Shown here: piece after piece, positions 19,041-28,939 of the stretch
Numbering within the stretch: the first letter of the stretch is position 1
Layout of the letters: each line of letters starts with the position of its first letter
Source of the DNA: Pseudomonas sp. B21-040
GTDB lineage: Bacteria > Pseudomonadota > Gammaproteobacteria > Pseudomonadales > Pseudomonadaceae
Length of the DNA stretch: 64,000 nt
Assembly: GCF_024748695.1 (NCBI RefSeq)
Contig: NZ_CP087176.1
Location: forward strand, 2,535,501-2,599,500
Direction: 5' to 3'
Program-made: the position numbers and the translations under genes
The notes under the pieces: model-generated
What the model saw: the letters and a program-made list of their open reading frames with translations, nothing else
Told to the model about the DNA's origin: nothing
The model's database searches: none

Positions 19041-19375
19041 GATGAAATCTCCTGTTGGGACGTTGATTCGTCCGAGTGAGGAGAAGGTTAATGGTTACTG
19101 GTGGGTGCAATAAGTAGATGAAAATTGAAATACTGTCTCTTTCAGGTTGACAGTTATGTGCAAAGGATCACGGACGCCAACGCCACGATTAGCCATAATG
19201 CACAGCATCCTTTTAATGCCGTACCCCTAACCCTGTGGGAGTGAGCCTGCTCGCGATAGCGGAGTATCAGTCGACATCAATGTTGACGTTGCCGACGCCA
19301 TCGCGAGCAGGCACGCTCCTACAGGGACCGGTGTCTGGCCAGTATTCTTTTTTTGACTTCAGTGACTCTTAGCCC
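19041..19375. other. Divergent spacer, pirin / GlxA-type regulator
   Basis: This 335-base region holds the promoters of both genes and a REPIN in its right half (see separate entry). No other feature was recognised. Confidence 0.4.
19231..19326. repeat. REPIN
   Basis: Inverted pair of the GGAGTGAGCCTGCTCGCGAT REP type: left arm from 19231, right arm ending at 19326, about 45 bases apart. The same type occurs at 44141-44233. Confidence 0.85.
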
Positions 19376-20326
19376 ATGAAAACCGTAGCTGTAGTGTTGT
19401 TCCCGGGCTTCCTCCTGCTCGACATGGCCGGTCCCATGGAGGTGTTTTCCATCGCCAACCGATACCTGGCGCCGGCTGATTGTTACGAGCTGACGACCAT
19501 CGGCACCGAGGCTGGCGCGCTGCGTGCCTCCAACGGCGTTCGCGTTCAGGCCGATTTGCACATTGATCAGGCGATCGAGGGTTACGACTTGCTGCTGGTG
19601 CCGGGCGGTCCCGGTGCCTATAACGAAAAACATCCGCCGTTGCTCGCCTGGCTCAAGGGCGCCGTAAGCCGTGCCGGGCGCTACGGTTCGATCTGCACCG
19701 GCGCCTTTGTCCTGGGGCATGCCGGTTTGCTGGACGGTTACCGCGTGACCACCCACTGGCACTACACCGAACGTTTGATCAAAGGCTTTCCCAAGGCCAC
19801 GGTGGAGACCGATCAAATCTACGTTCAGGACCGCAATCTAATCACCTCCGGCGGCGTGACCGCCGGCATTGACCTGGCGCTGGCGGTCGTGGCCGAAGAC
19901 CATGGCAAGAAAGTCGCGCAGGACGTGGCCAAAGTGCTGCTGGTGGTGATGAAACGTCAGGGCGGGCAGGCGCAATTCAGCCCATTGATGGCCACGGTCG
20001 CCCCGCATGAAACGCCGATTACCCGGGTGCAGAACTATGTACTCGAACACCTGGATGAAGCGTTCAGCATCGAACGCATGGCCAGCCTGGCAACCATGAG
20101 TGCGCGGCATTTCACCCGGGTGTTTGCCCGGGAAGTGCATATGACGCCGATGGAGTTCCTGCAAAACGCGCGCATCGACCACGCCCGCAGCTTGCTGGAA
20201 ACCTGCGACTCACCGCTCAAGACCGTGGCTTTCAAAAGCGGCTTTGGCAGTGTGCGGCACATGCGTTTCCTGTTCAGTGAAAAACTCGGTTTGACCCCCA
20301 GCCAATACCGCGAACAGTTCAGCTAG
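19376..20326 (+). CDS. GlxA family transcriptional regulator (DJ-1/PfpI plus AraC HTH)
   Basis: 316 residues. The N-terminal 190 residues are a DJ-1/PfpI amidase-like domain (VVLFPGFLLLDMAGPMEVF; the elbow YGSICTGAFVLG keeps the Cys). The C-terminal 100 residues are an AraC double HTH (FSIERMASLATMSARHFTRVF, then FKSGFGSVRHMRFLFSEKLG). Such regulators sense small nitrogenous metabolites. Divergent from pirin. Confidence 0.92.
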   Translation: MKTVAVVLFPGFLLLDMAGPMEVFSIANRYLAPADCYELTTIGTEAGALRASNGVRVQADLHIDQAIEGYDLLLVPGGPGAYNEKHPPLLAWLKGAVSRAGRYGSICTGAFVLGHAGLLDGYRVTTHWHYTERLIKGFPKATVETDQIYVQDRNLITSGGVTAGIDLALAVVAEDHGKKVAQDVAKVLLVVMKRQGGQAQFSPLMATVAPHETPITRVQNYVLEHLDEAFSIERMASLATMSARHFTRVFAREVHMTPMEFLQNARIDHARSLLETCDSPLKTVAFKSGFGSVRHMRFLFSEKLGLTPSQYREQFS

Positions 20327-20512
20327 AGTGTTGTGTCCGTTGCACGCACCCTGATGGCCGTGACGCTCCCTCCGTGGCAGTTGTACCGTCACGCAGGCCT
20401 GCCAAGATACCCCCTGAACTCTTTGCGATGGAGGTGCGGGAGCCTGGAGGGCGAGTGCGATGGACGATTGCAGCACGTTAAGCCGGGCCAGGTTTTCAGC
20501 ACGCGAACGTGC

Positions 20513-21972
20513 ATGAACAGCCTCAGAGATTTAAACAGCGAAGCGGTGCTGCATTTCGGCCCCTACGCGTTTCACCAGCACCAACGGCTGATTCTCGACG
20601 GTGAACGGCCGCTGCGCATGGGTGGGCGGGCCCTGGATATTTTGCAGGTGCTGGTCGAGCGTGCCGGGACGGTGGTCAGCAAAGACGAATTGATCGCCCA
20701 GGTCTGGCCGACGTCGGTGGTCGAAGAAATCAACCTGCGCGTGCACATCGCCGCGCTGCGCCGCGCCCTTGGCGACGGGCAGAATGGTCAGCGCTATATC
20801 GTCAATATTCCCCAGCGCGGGTACAGCTTTGTTGCCCCGGTGCAGCACCTGCCGGCGGGCGCACCCATTGCGATTCAGACCGTTCAGAACGCTCAGCACA
20901 ACCTGCCTGCGCGGCTCATGCCGGTGACCGGTCGAGACTCGATTGTCGGCAGTCTGGTCCGGCAATTGCCGGTGCGACGCCTGATGACGCTGGTTGGTCC
21001 CGCCGGCATCGGTAAAACCACCGTGGCATTGCGCGTTGCCGAGCTGCTGTTGCAGCACTATGAGGACGGCGTCTGGCTGGTGGATCTGTCGACGATTGAT
21101 GATCCGGCGCAAGTGATTGCCCACCTGGCGCGCACCCTTGAACTGGACGTCGGGGCTACTCTCGAGGTGTTGGCGCAACGCCATACGTTGCTGGTGCTCG
21201 ACAACTGCGAGCACCTGCTGGAGCGCTGTCGCACATTGGTCGAAAGCTTGCTGGTTGCGGCGCCCCGGCTGTCGATTCTGGCCACTAGCCGTGAACCGCT
21301 GCGGGCCTCGGGGAAACCATCCTGCATCTGCCGCCATTGGCGGTGCCGCCCGCTGGCGCTGTACTCAGTGTCACCGAAGTCATGGGCTATTCAGCCGTGC
21401 AACTGTTCGTCAGTCGCGCCCGTGCCCGTCAACAAGGCTTTGCCCTGCGCGAACAAGACCTCATGGCCGTGTGTGAAATTTGCCGCCGGCTCGATGGTTT
21501 ACCGCTGGCCATTGAACTGGCCGCCGCGCAAATCGATGCATTGGCGCTGGTCGGCTTGCAAGCCCAGCTCGACAACTGTTTCCAGCTACTGACCCAGGGC
21601 CGGCGCACCGCCGTTCCCCGGCATCAAACCTTGAAAGCTGCGCTGGACTGGAGCTATGAACAGCTGAGCCCGTTGGAGCAAACGGTGCTGCAACGCCTGG
21701 CCGTATTCAAAAAGGCCTTCACCCTGGACGCCGCCATGGGAGTGATCAGTTGTGCGGTGTGGCAACCCGGTCGCTTGATCGAAGCGATGCAACACCTAGC
21801 GCTCAAATCGCTGTTGTCGCGGGAGCAGGGCAGTGGGGTGACCCGTTACCGGCTCCTCTACACCACCCGCGCGTACGCCCTGGAAAAGCTCGAACACGGT
21901 GGTCAATTGCCCGAAGTCGAAAGGCGCTACACCCGTTACATCAACCGGGCGCGCAAAGTGTCAGGCAGGTAG
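20513..21972 (+). pseudogene. Frameshifted, truncated winged-helix/NB-ARC regulator
   Basis: The reading frame from ATG 20513 encodes an OmpR-type winged helix (LHFGPYAFHQHQRLILDG to QRGYSFVAP, residues 10-105), then an NB-ARC-like ATPase with Walker A VGPAGIGKTTVA and Walker B LLVLDNCEHLL. At about 21309-21316, in a run of four G, the frame shifts: the continuing protein (LHLPPLAVPP onward) is read in another frame to 21972. Adding one G restores continuity with the paralogue at 21961-24765. The protein also lacks the whole C-terminal repeat region that the 934-residue paralogue has. A sequencing error could explain the shift but not the truncation. Confidence 0.8.
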
Positions 21973-24765
21973 ATGGCGTTGCAACTCGTCGAGTAACCGG
22001 CGGACTTTTGTCAGGTCCGGCGTGGAAAAGCCTTCGGTGAATCGCTGGTAAATCGGCTCCAACAGCTCATGGGCTGGCCGATAGCGGCCCTGACGCTGCC
22101 AAAGCTGTGCCAGCGAGGTGGCGCTGCGGAGTTCCCAGGCGAGAGCGCCCTGGGTTCTGGCGACATTCAGGGCCCTGATCAGCACGGCCTCGGCGGCCTC
22201 GGTTTTCAGCGGGCAATCCTCGGTCAGCAGCGCGCTCGCCCTGGCCCGCAGGATTTCTGCGGTGCTCCAGCCTGCGGTGCCGGTATCTGCTCGCTGCTGC
22301 AAGGCGTCATCGACGAAACCGCTGTCCAGCGTGACCATGATGTCCTTGATCAACCCGCTGCCCGGTGGGGGCGGCAAGTGCGCTTGGGTCTGGTCAATCA
22401 CCTGCGCGTAGTGCCGCGCCCACGTGTGGAACAGCAGCACCGAATGTTTCTGCGCTTGTTCCAGCAGCAGGCGCAGGAGTTCGCGGGCAGTGCGGGTGTC
22501 GCCGTTGTAGTGGGCGATCAGGCAACCGGCCAGGGCCAGGGTGTAGCAGATGGAGGTGCCATGGTTGATCTGGATCGCGATGTCCAGTGCCTGCCGGGCG
22601 GTGCGCCAGGCCTGTTCCGGTCGGCCCTGCAACCACAGGATGCGCGCCAGAATCGTCAGGGCGGCAACGCTCTGATCGTATTGCACGCCAAAACCATGGG
22701 TGAAGCGGTTGAGGTGGCCGCTCTGGGCCATACGCTGGATCACTTGTTCGGCATTCATCCGTGCTTGTTCTTGATCACCCGAAAAATGCAGGGCCAGCAC
22801 GCGTAAACGGTGTGTGCTCAGCGACAGCACGGTGTCGTCATGTTTGCCCAGCCGTTTGAACTGCAGGCTCTGTTCCAGTGCCATTTGATAGTTGCCGCAA
22901 CTGAGATTGACCGCCATGTACCCGGACAGCGCTCGTAGTTGACCGGTCAAGTCACCACACTGATTGGCGAGGGCTCGGGCGCCGACGAAGGCGTCGATGG
23001 TTTCAGCGGTCCCCCCCTGGAGGTGGTAGCAGGAGGCGCCGAGGGCAAGCTTCAGGTTCATGTGCAGATGACAGCAGGGCTCGGGCGTCGCATCGAGCAA
23101 TGCCAGCGCCTTGCGCACATAATCGCCGTGCTCCTTGAGCAACGACAGTTCCTGCCAGAGCGGCGTCGACGTTGCGACAAGGCGAATCGCCAGGGCCTGT
23201 TGGCGTTGCGTATTCAACCCCCAGTCGAGGGCCGAACGAATGTCTTCCAGGGTCCGGGCATAACGCTCGATCCACAGGCGGGTTGGGATGTGTTCCCAAT
23301 CGCTCCGGGCCTGATGCATCAAGGCCAGGCAACGTTCGGCATGGCGTACGCGGGTGTCCGGCAAGTCGGCGGCCTGGTCGAGTTTTTCCAGGGCATAGTG
23401 GCGCGTGGTGTCGAGCAGGCGGTAGTACACGTCTTCGTCGCCCACTTCCACGCTCAACAGCGATTTGGCCACCAGTTGGGTGATTACGCCAAAGACCCTG
23501 TCGGGATCGATGTGTTCGCCGACGATCACCGCCGCCGCTGATTCCAGGGTGAAGCCACCCCGGAATACGCCGAGTCGGCGCAGGCAGGTTTGCTCGCACG
23601 CCGTCAACAGGTCGAAGCTCCAGTCGAGCGTAGCGCGCAATGTCTGGTGTCGGCCCAATGCCGGCTGACACCCTTGGGTCAGCAGGCGAAAACTGTCCTG
23701 TAGCTGATCCAGCAATCCGCTCAAGCCAAAGTGGCCGACTTGCGCGGCGGCCAGTTCGATGGCCAACGGAATGCCGTCCAGGCGATGGCAGATGTCGACC
23801 AGCAACGGTAGGTCTGCATCGCTCAGTTCAAAGCTGTCGTGGCTGGCCATCGCCCGCTCGACAAACAATTGCAGGGCCGAAAACGTCAACGCCTGAGCGC
23901 GGTCCAGCACTGCTATGGGTGGCGGACAGTCCAGCGATTCAAGACGCTGAACATATTCGCCTTCAGCCCGCAGGCTTTCGCGACTGGTGGCCAGAATGTG
24001 CACCTGCGGCGCGCCACGCAGCAGGGTTTCGCAGAGCACCGCGAGGGTGTCGACCAGGTGTTCGCAGTTGTCGATCACCAGCAACATTTGCCGGTCGCGC
24101 AGGAACATCGCCAGGCCGTTCATGGGGTCGGCGTCGGGCAAGGACACCTCCAGCAGCGTCGCCAGATGACTGCTGATCATTCTCGGGTCGTTGATCGGGG
24201 CCAGGTCCAGCAAGCGAATGCCGTCCCGGTAGCGTCCGATCAATTGTTCGGCGACGCGCAGGGCCACGGTGGTCTTGCCGATGCCGCCGGGGCCGACGAG
24301 GGTGATGAACCGCAGGTGAGCCAATCGCGAGACCAGACTGTCAACCAAGGGTTGGCGACCGATCAGGCGGGTACGGCGCACAGGCAGGTTATGGCCGCTC
24401 GGCGCCGGCCCTTGGCGTACAGGCGGTTGTTCGATCAGCTCCAGCGAGAAGGGCGCGACAAAACTGTAGCCGCGTTGTGCCACGGTGATGATGTAGCGCT
24501 GGCCTGCCTGACCATCGCCGAGGGCTTTGCGCAGCGCCGCCATGTGCACCCGCAGGTTGATGTCTTCCACCACGCTTCTGGGCCAGACCGCCGCGATCAA
24601 TTGCTGCTTGCTGACCACATTCCCGGCGTGCTCCAGCAGGATCAACAGAATGTCCATGGCACGCTTGCCCAGGCGCAAAGGCTGGTCCGCCTCCATCACC
24701 AGACGTTGTCCGGGATAGATCCGGTAAGGGCCGAAATGCACAACCTGTTCAGGGGAAAGGGTCAA
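21961..24765 (-). CDS. Winged-helix regulator with NB-ARC ATPase and TPR-like C-terminus
   Basis: 934 residues. Residues 1-105: OmpR/PhoB-type winged helix (VHFGPYRIYPGQRLVM, DINLRVHMAALRKALGDGQ, QRGYSFVAP). Residues 140-450: STAND/NB-ARC-like ATPase with Walker A GPGGIGKTTVALRVAEQL, Walker B MLLVIDNCEHLV and the LATSRESLR sensor. Residues 480-934: helical repeats, probably TPR-like, for ligand or partner sensing. Such proteins work as ATP-dependent switches. It is tail-to-tail with a broken paralogue, sharing 12 bases at the 3' ends. Its promoter region contains the GTTAA-N5-GTTAA element, suggesting autoregulation (inference). Confidence 0.88.
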   Translation of the reverse strand: MTLSPEQVVHFGPYRIYPGQRLVMEADQPLRLGKRAMDILLILLEHAGNVVSKQQLIAAVWPRSVVEDINLRVHMAALRKALGDGQAGQRYIITVAQRGYSFVAPFSLELIEQPPVRQGPAPSGHNLPVRRTRLIGRQPLVDSLVSRLAHLRFITLVGPGGIGKTTVALRVAEQLIGRYRDGIRLLDLAPINDPRMISSHLATLLEVSLPDADPMNGLAMFLRDRQMLLVIDNCEHLVDTLAVLCETLLRGAPQVHILATSRESLRAEGEYVQRLESLDCPPPIAVLDRAQALTFSALQLFVERAMASHDSFELSDADLPLLVDICHRLDGIPLAIELAAAQVGHFGLSGLLDQLQDSFRLLTQGCQPALGRHQTLRATLDWSFDLLTACEQTCLRRLGVFRGGFTLESAAAVIVGEHIDPDRVFGVITQLVAKSLLSVEVGDEDVYYRLLDTTRHYALEKLDQAADLPDTRVRHAERCLALMHQARSDWEHIPTRLWIERYARTLEDIRSALDWGLNTQRQQALAIRLVATSTPLWQELSLLKEHGDYVRKALALLDATPEPCCHLHMNLKLALGASCYHLQGGTAETIDAFVGARALANQCGDLTGQLRALSGYMAVNLSCGNYQMALEQSLQFKRLGKHDDTVLSLSTHRLRVLALHFSGDQEQARMNAEQVIQRMAQSGHLNRFTHGFGVQYDQSVAALTILARILWLQGRPEQAWRTARQALDIAIQINHGTSICYTLALAGCLIAHYNGDTRTARELLRLLLEQAQKHSVLLFHTWARHYAQVIDQTQAHLPPPPGSGLIKDIMVTLDSGFVDDALQQRADTGTAGWSTAEILRARASALLTEDCPLKTEAAEAVLIRALNVARTQGALAWELRSATSLAQLWQRQGRYRPAHELLEPIYQRFTEGFSTPDLTKVRRLLDELQRHLPA

Positions 24766-24951
24766 CGGGTCACTCCTGCCTGCATCCGTCTAGTACGCGG
24801 TTTCCGAGCATACTCCTCAGGTTTTCGCGGCAACGCAATGCGCGGCGCGAGTGACTGCGGGGTGTCCGCCCCGACGGCCGCTACCGGCCACGCGGCAGAG
24901 GCCGTGTTTACGGTAACAAAGCCGGGGTTACGGCTTTTGGTGCGCCAGGGA

Positions 24952-24972
24952 AAATTAACAACGTTTAACTCG
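24952..24972 (-). promoter_or_regulatory. GTTAA-N5-GTTAA element, copy 1
   Basis: On the minus strand the 21 bases are identical to 28782-28802. The core is two GTTAA half-sites 10 bp apart, the geometry bound by OmpR-type winged helices. It points toward the NB-ARC regulator gene, 187 bases upstream of its start. Confidence 0.6.
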
Positions 24973-25014
24973 TGTTGAGTCTGGTCCGCGCCCAAAACTC
25001 TCGTCCCATGGGAC

Positions 25015-25096
25015 CTGTAGCCGCTGTCGAGTGAAACGAGGCTGCGATCTTGGCGATCAAAAATCGCAGCCTCGTTTCACTCGACAGCGGCTACAG
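25015..25096. repeat. REPIN with perfect 34-bp arms
   Basis: Arms 25015-25048 and 25063-25096 are exact inverse complements with a 14-base loop. The arms contain the GTAGCCGCTGTCGAG REP family seen also at 28084-28280 and 36110-36256. It lies in the leader of the flavodoxin gene. Confidence 0.85.
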
Positions 25097-25133
25097 CGCC
25101 TTCAAGGATTCAATTTGTCATAAGGACGCCGGA

Positions 25134-25709
25134 ATGAGCAACGTAGTGGTGGTCTATCACAGCGGCTACGGGCACACCCGCGTCATGGCGCATGCCGTCG
25201 CCCAAGGAGTGGAGCGCCACCTGGGCAGCACCTGCCAGTTGATCCCGGTCGAGGAAGTGCAAGACCACTGGGATCAACTGCACCATGCCGACGCCATCAT
25301 CTTCGGCGCTCCGACTTACATGGGCAGCGCTTCGGCGCCGTTCAAAGGGTTCATGGAGGCCACCGCGGCGTTTTACCTGGCCCAACCCTGGCGCGACAAA
25401 CTGGCCGCCGGGTTCACCAACTCCGGCAGCCTGTGCGGCGACAAACTCAACACCTTGCTGCAGATGGCGGTATTCGCCGCCCAGCACTCAATGATCTGGG
25501 TCGGTCTCGACCTGCTGCCGGCGCGCTCCGGCACCGGCGTGTTCGATGGGCAGATGAATCGCCTGGGCAGCTCGCTGGGGGCCATGTCCCAGTCGAATGT
25601 CGAACAACCTCCCGAGCTGGCCCCGCCGCCCGAAGATCGCTGCACCGCCGCGCACCTGGGCGAGCGCGTTGCACGGCTGGCCGCACGCATGAATTCCTCA
25701 CCGCTTTGA
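25134..25709 (+). CDS. Flavodoxin/WrbA-like NAD(P)H:quinone oxidoreductase
   Basis: 191 residues from ATG 25134 with TAAGGA upstream; the longer frame starts inside the REPIN and is rejected. FMN-binding signature: [19 protein letters not shown], then [22 protein letters not shown] and the second loop [15 protein letters not shown]. Probably a cytoplasmic FMN enzyme that protects from quinone stress. It heads a likely plus-strand run with the chloroperoxidase-like hydrolase (31 bases downstream) and catalase. Confidence 0.9.
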   Translation: MSNVVVVYHSGYGHTRVMAHAVAQGVERHLGSTCQLIPVEEVQDHWDQLHHADAIIFGAPTYMGSASAPFKGFMEATAAFYLAQPWRDKLAAGFTNSGSLCGDKLNTLLQMAVFAAQHSMIWVGLDLLPARSGTGVFDGQMNRLGSSLGAMSQSNVEQPPELAPPPEDRCTAAHLGERVARLAARMNSSPL

Positions 25710-25740
25710 TACACCCCGACACTCACTAAGGAGCAATCGC

Positions 25741-26565
25741 ATGAGCACGTTCACCACTCGAGACGGCACCGAGATTTACTACAAGGATTGGGGCACGGGT
25801 CAGCCCATCGTCTTCAGCCACGGCTGGCCGTTGAACGCTGACAGTTGGGAGTCGCAGATGTTGTTCCTGGCCTCCAAAGGTTACCGGGTCATCGCCCATG
25901 ACCGCCGTGGTCACGGGCGCTCCAGCCAGCCGTGGACCGGCAACGACATGGACACCTACGCCGACGACCTGGCGCAATTGATCGAGTTGCTGGACCTGCA
26001 AAACGCCGTGCTGTTCGGTTTCTCCACCGGGGGCGGTGAAGTGGCGCGCTACATCGGTCGCCACGGAACGGACCGGGTGGCCAAGGCCGGGTTGATTTCT
26101 TCGGTGCCGCCGCTGATGCTCAAGACCGAAGCCAACCCCGGCGGCCTGCCGATCGAGGTGTTTGACGGCATTCGCCAGGCATCGCTGGTCGACCGTTCGC
26201 AGCTGTACATCGACCTCGCCAGCGGCCCGTTCTTCGGTTTCAACAAACCGGGCGCGAAGCCGTCACAGGGCATGATCGACTGGTTCTGGATGCAAGGCAT
26301 GACCTCCGGCCACAAGAACGCCTACGACTGCATCAAGGCTTTTTCCGAAACCGACTTCACCGAAGACCTGAAGAAATTCGACGTGCCGACCCTGGTGGTG
26401 CACGGCGATGCGGACCAGGTGGTGCCGATCGAAGCGTCGGGCATTGCTTCGGCAAAACTGGTCAAGGGATCTACGCTCAAGGTCTATCCGGGCGCCCCCC
26501 ATGGATTGACTGATACCCACAAGGATCAGCTCAACACTGATTTGTTGGCGTTTCTCAAGGGTTGA
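25741..26565 (+). CDS. Alpha/beta hydrolase, cofactor-free chloroperoxidase type
   Basis: 274 residues matching non-heme haloperoxidase/arylesterases throughout: [28 protein letters not shown], nucleophile elbow [17 protein letters not shown], acid residue in [12 protein letters not shown] and the catalytic His in [17 protein letters not shown] precedes the ATG. These enzymes hydrolyse esters and can make peracids. Neighbours (flavodoxin, catalase) suggest an oxidative-stress setting. Confidence 0.93.
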   Translation: MSTFTTRDGTEIYYKDWGTGQPIVFSHGWPLNADSWESQMLFLASKGYRVIAHDRRGHGRSSQPWTGNDMDTYADDLAQLIELLDLQNAVLFGFSTGGGEVARYIGRHGTDRVAKAGLISSVPPLMLKTEANPGGLPIEVFDGIRQASLVDRSQLYIDLASGPFFGFNKPGAKPSQGMIDWFWMQGMTSGHKNAYDCIKAFSETDFTEDLKKFDVPTLVVHGDADQVVPIEASGIASAKLVKGSTLKVYPGAPHGLTDTHKDQLNTDLLAFLKG

Positions 26566-26637
26566 TGTCCCCGGCGCGGGCGTAGATCCGCGCCGGTTTT
26601 CGCTCCTGATGAGCAGCAATCCATCGAGTACATGATC

Positions 26638-28080
26638 ATGAAAAAGCTGACCAACGCCACCGGCGCCCCGGTGGTCAATAACCTTAATATCCAGACCGCC
26701 GGCCCCCGCGGCCCGGCACTCCTGCAAGACATCTGGTTGTTGGAAAAACTCGCCCACTTCGACCGCGAGGTCATCCCCGAACGCCGCATGCATGCCAAGG
26801 GCGCTGGCGCCTACGGCACATTTACCGTCACCCATGACATCAGTGACTACACCAAGGCCAGTATCTTCAGTGCCGTGGGCAAGCAAACACCGCTGTTCGT
26901 GCGTTTTTCCTCGGTGGCCGGCGAGCGCAGCGCAGCGGATGCCGAGCGTGACATCCGGGGTTTTGCGGTGAAGTTCTACACCGACGAAGGCAACTGGGAC
27001 ATCGTCGGCAACAACACGCCGGTGTTCTTCTTCCGCGATCCGCTGCGTTTTGCGGACCTTAATCATGTGGTCAAGCGCGATCCGCGTACCGGCCTGCGTA
27101 ACGCCACCAGCAACTGGGATTTCTGGAGCCTGCTGCCCGAGGCGCTGCACCAGGTGACCATCGTGATGAGTGATCGCGGGATTCCCACCAGCTTTCGCCA
27201 TATGCACGGCTTTGGCAGTCACACCTTCAGCCTGATCAACCGCGACAACAAACGGGTGTGGGTGAAGTTTCATTTTGTCTGTCAGCAAGGCATCGAGAAC
27301 CTCTCGGATGCCGAGGCGCAAGCGGTGGTCGGCAGGGACCGCGAAAGCAATCTGCGCGACCTGTATGAAGTCATCGAACAGGGCAATTTTCCGCGCTGGA
27401 AACTGTGCATCCAGGTGATGGAAGAAGAGCAGGCCAACACGTACCGGCACAACCCGTTCGACCTGACCAAGGTGTGGCCTCACGGCGAGTTTCCGCTGAT
27501 CGAGGTCGGCATCATGGAGCTCAATCGCAACGCCGAGAACCACTTCGCCGAAATCGAACAAGCGGCGTTTTCGCCAGCCAACGTGGTGCCGGGCGTGAGT
27601 TTTTCGCCCGACCGCATGCTCCAGGCGCGGCTGTTTTCCTATGGTGATGCCCAACGCTATCGCCTCGGTGTGAATTTCAATCACATCCCGGTCAACGCAC
27701 CGCGCTCCCCGGCGAACAGCTACCACCGCGACGGCGCCATGCGCACCGATGGCAACCTCGGTGGCACTGCCAGTTACTTCCCCAACAGCGTGGGCGAGTG
27801 GCAGGATTCGCCAGAGCTGGCCGATCCGCCGCTGCCAGTGGAAGGCTTCGCCCAGCACTATGACCATCGGCTGGAAAATGACCACTACGAGCAACCGGGG
27901 AACCTGTTCCGGTTGCTGGACCCGGTGCGCAAGCAGTTGCTGTTTGACAACACCGCGCGGGCCATGAATGGCGTGCCACGGGCGATTCGTCAGCGCCATA
28001 TCGAGAACTGCACCAAGGCAGATCCGGCGTATGGGTTCGGCGTGGCTGAGGCGTTGGAACGTCTGGTCCCGCTGGGTTAA
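26638..28080 (+). CDS. Monofunctional heme catalase
   Basis: 480 residues, the small-subunit (about 480-500 aa) class. Visible: the distal-His region [37 protein letters not shown], the Asn in [23 protein letters not shown] and the heme-Tyr region [14 protein letters not shown]. It converts H2O2 to water and oxygen. I prefer the second ATG (26638) because the GAG at 26626 is better spaced; ATG 26632 is also possible. No signal peptide. A REP-rich spacer follows. Confidence 0.94.
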   Translation: MKKLTNATGAPVVNNLNIQTAGPRGPALLQDIWLLEKLAHFDREVIPERRMHAKGAGAYGTFTVTHDISDYTKASIFSAVGKQTPLFVRFSSVAGERSAADAERDIRGFAVKFYTDEGNWDIVGNNTPVFFFRDPLRFADLNHVVKRDPRTGLRNATSNWDFWSLLPEALHQVTIVMSDRGIPTSFRHMHGFGSHTFSLINRDNKRVWVKFHFVCQQGIENLSDAEAQAVVGRDRESNLRDLYEVIEQGNFPRWKLCIQVMEEEQANTYRHNPFDLTKVWPHGEFPLIEVGIMELNRNAENHFAEIEQAAFSPANVVPGVSFSPDRMLQARLFSYGDAQRYRLGVNFNHIPVNAPRSPANSYHRDGAMRTDGNLGGTASYFPNSVGEWQDSPELADPPLPVEGFAQHYDHRLENDHYEQPGNLFRLLDPVRKQLLFDNTARAMNGVPRAIRQRHIENCTKADPAYGFGVAEALERLVPLG

Positions 28081-28083
28081 CCC

Positions 28084-28280
28084 TGTAGCAGCTAGTTCGG
28101 CTTGTAGCAGCTGTCGAGCTTGCGTTCGGCTTGTAGCAGCAGTCGAGCTTGCGAGGCTGCGTCCGGCTGCGAAGCAGTCGTAAAATCAGCCAACGCGGTG
28201 TTTCAGGTAGACCGCGCTGTCAGGTTTCACGACTGCTTTGCAGCCGGACGCAGCCTCGCAAGCTCGACAGCTGCTACACC
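28084..28280. repeat. REP cluster and REPIN after the catalase gene
   Basis: Three partial tandem copies of TTGTAGCAGC(T/A)GTCGAGCTTGCG occur from 28084, followed by a long inverted repeat (about 28134-28190 against 28227-28280). The right arm runs into the araC gene and provides its stop codon. Confidence 0.8.
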
Positions 28281-28729
28281 TGCCACAAAGTGTTCGGCTG
28301 CGCTTGAGCGGTACAGACGGGGCGGCGGGGCTGAGCGGGTACAGCACGGCAACGCCAGGCAAACGGGTTGATGCCTTCGCTGCGGGTGAAGATGTGGCAG
28401 AAATGCGCTTGATCGCAGAAGCCGCATTCGAGGCTGATTTGCGTGAGGCTCAAATCGGTCGTGCGGATCAGTTCCTTGGCCCGGGCAATACGTTGGTGAC
28501 GAATCCAGTCCTGGGGCGAGTAACCGGTGCTGCACTTGAACGCGCGGGAGAAATGACTGCGCGAGAGGGCGCAGGCGTGGGCCAGCTCGGTCACTTCAAC
28601 CGTTTCACCGAGTCGATCCAGAATCAGTTGTTTGGCCAGGTTTTCTCGCCATGGGGTCAGGCCGCCGGTGGTCTTCTTTCGCGTATCAATAACTGCCGCG
28701 CGGGCAGTGTTTTGCTGAGAATGAGCCAT
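28274..28729 (-). CDS. Short AraC family regulator (HTH domain only)
   Basis: 151 residues, half the size of a normal AraC protein: no effector domain, only the double HTH (VTELAHACALSRSHFSRAFKC, then LTQISLECGFCDQAHFCHIF). GFCDQAHFCHIFTRSEGINP is the family signature. The TAG stop lies inside a REP palindrome (28274-28276), so the natural C-terminus may once have been different. It is divergent from the exported MBL hydrolase gene. Confidence 0.88.
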   Translation of the reverse strand: MAHSQQNTARAAVIDTRKKTTGGLTPWRENLAKQLILDRLGETVEVTELAHACALSRSHFSRAFKCSTGYSPQDWIRHQRIARAKELIRTTDLSLTQISLECGFCDQAHFCHIFTRSEGINPFAWRCRAVPAQPRRPVCTAQAQPNTLWQV

Positions 28730-28781
28730 GACAAATGTCCGTGTCGGTGAGCTTCATTCTTGGTCGCGGGGCGCTGGCAGG

Positions 28782-28802
28782 CGAGTTAAACGTTGTTAAT
28801 TT
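28782..28802 (+). promoter_or_regulatory. GTTAA-N5-GTTAA element, copy 2
   Basis: Identical over 21 bases to 24952-24972 (opposite strand). Half-sites GTTAA at 28785-28789 and 28795-28799. It lies 138 bases before the MBL hydrolase start and 53 bases from the divergent araC start. Confidence 0.6.
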
Positions 28803-28939
28803 CCTGGTTTTGTCCATATCGAGTAACCGCTCTAACTCAGCACATCGCTGCAATTTTCCGTGGGCGAGGTGCCGGCACAATCGGCATCATCCGGCGGCGT
28901 GTCTGTGGCCGTTTTTCTGATTCGATCAAGGGTGAACAC

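Larger units (their letters stand above)
24766..25133. other. Divergent spacer, NB-ARC regulator / flavodoxin gene
   Basis: This 368-base spacer contains the GTTAA repeat element (24952-24972) and a long perfect REPIN hairpin (25015-25096), each listed separately. The left part (24790-24950) shows no further recognisable element. Confidence 0.4.

Noticed and set aside
26263..27999. 578-codon minus-strand frame opposite the catalase gene
   Set aside because: Shadow frame; the plus strand encodes a complete catalase.
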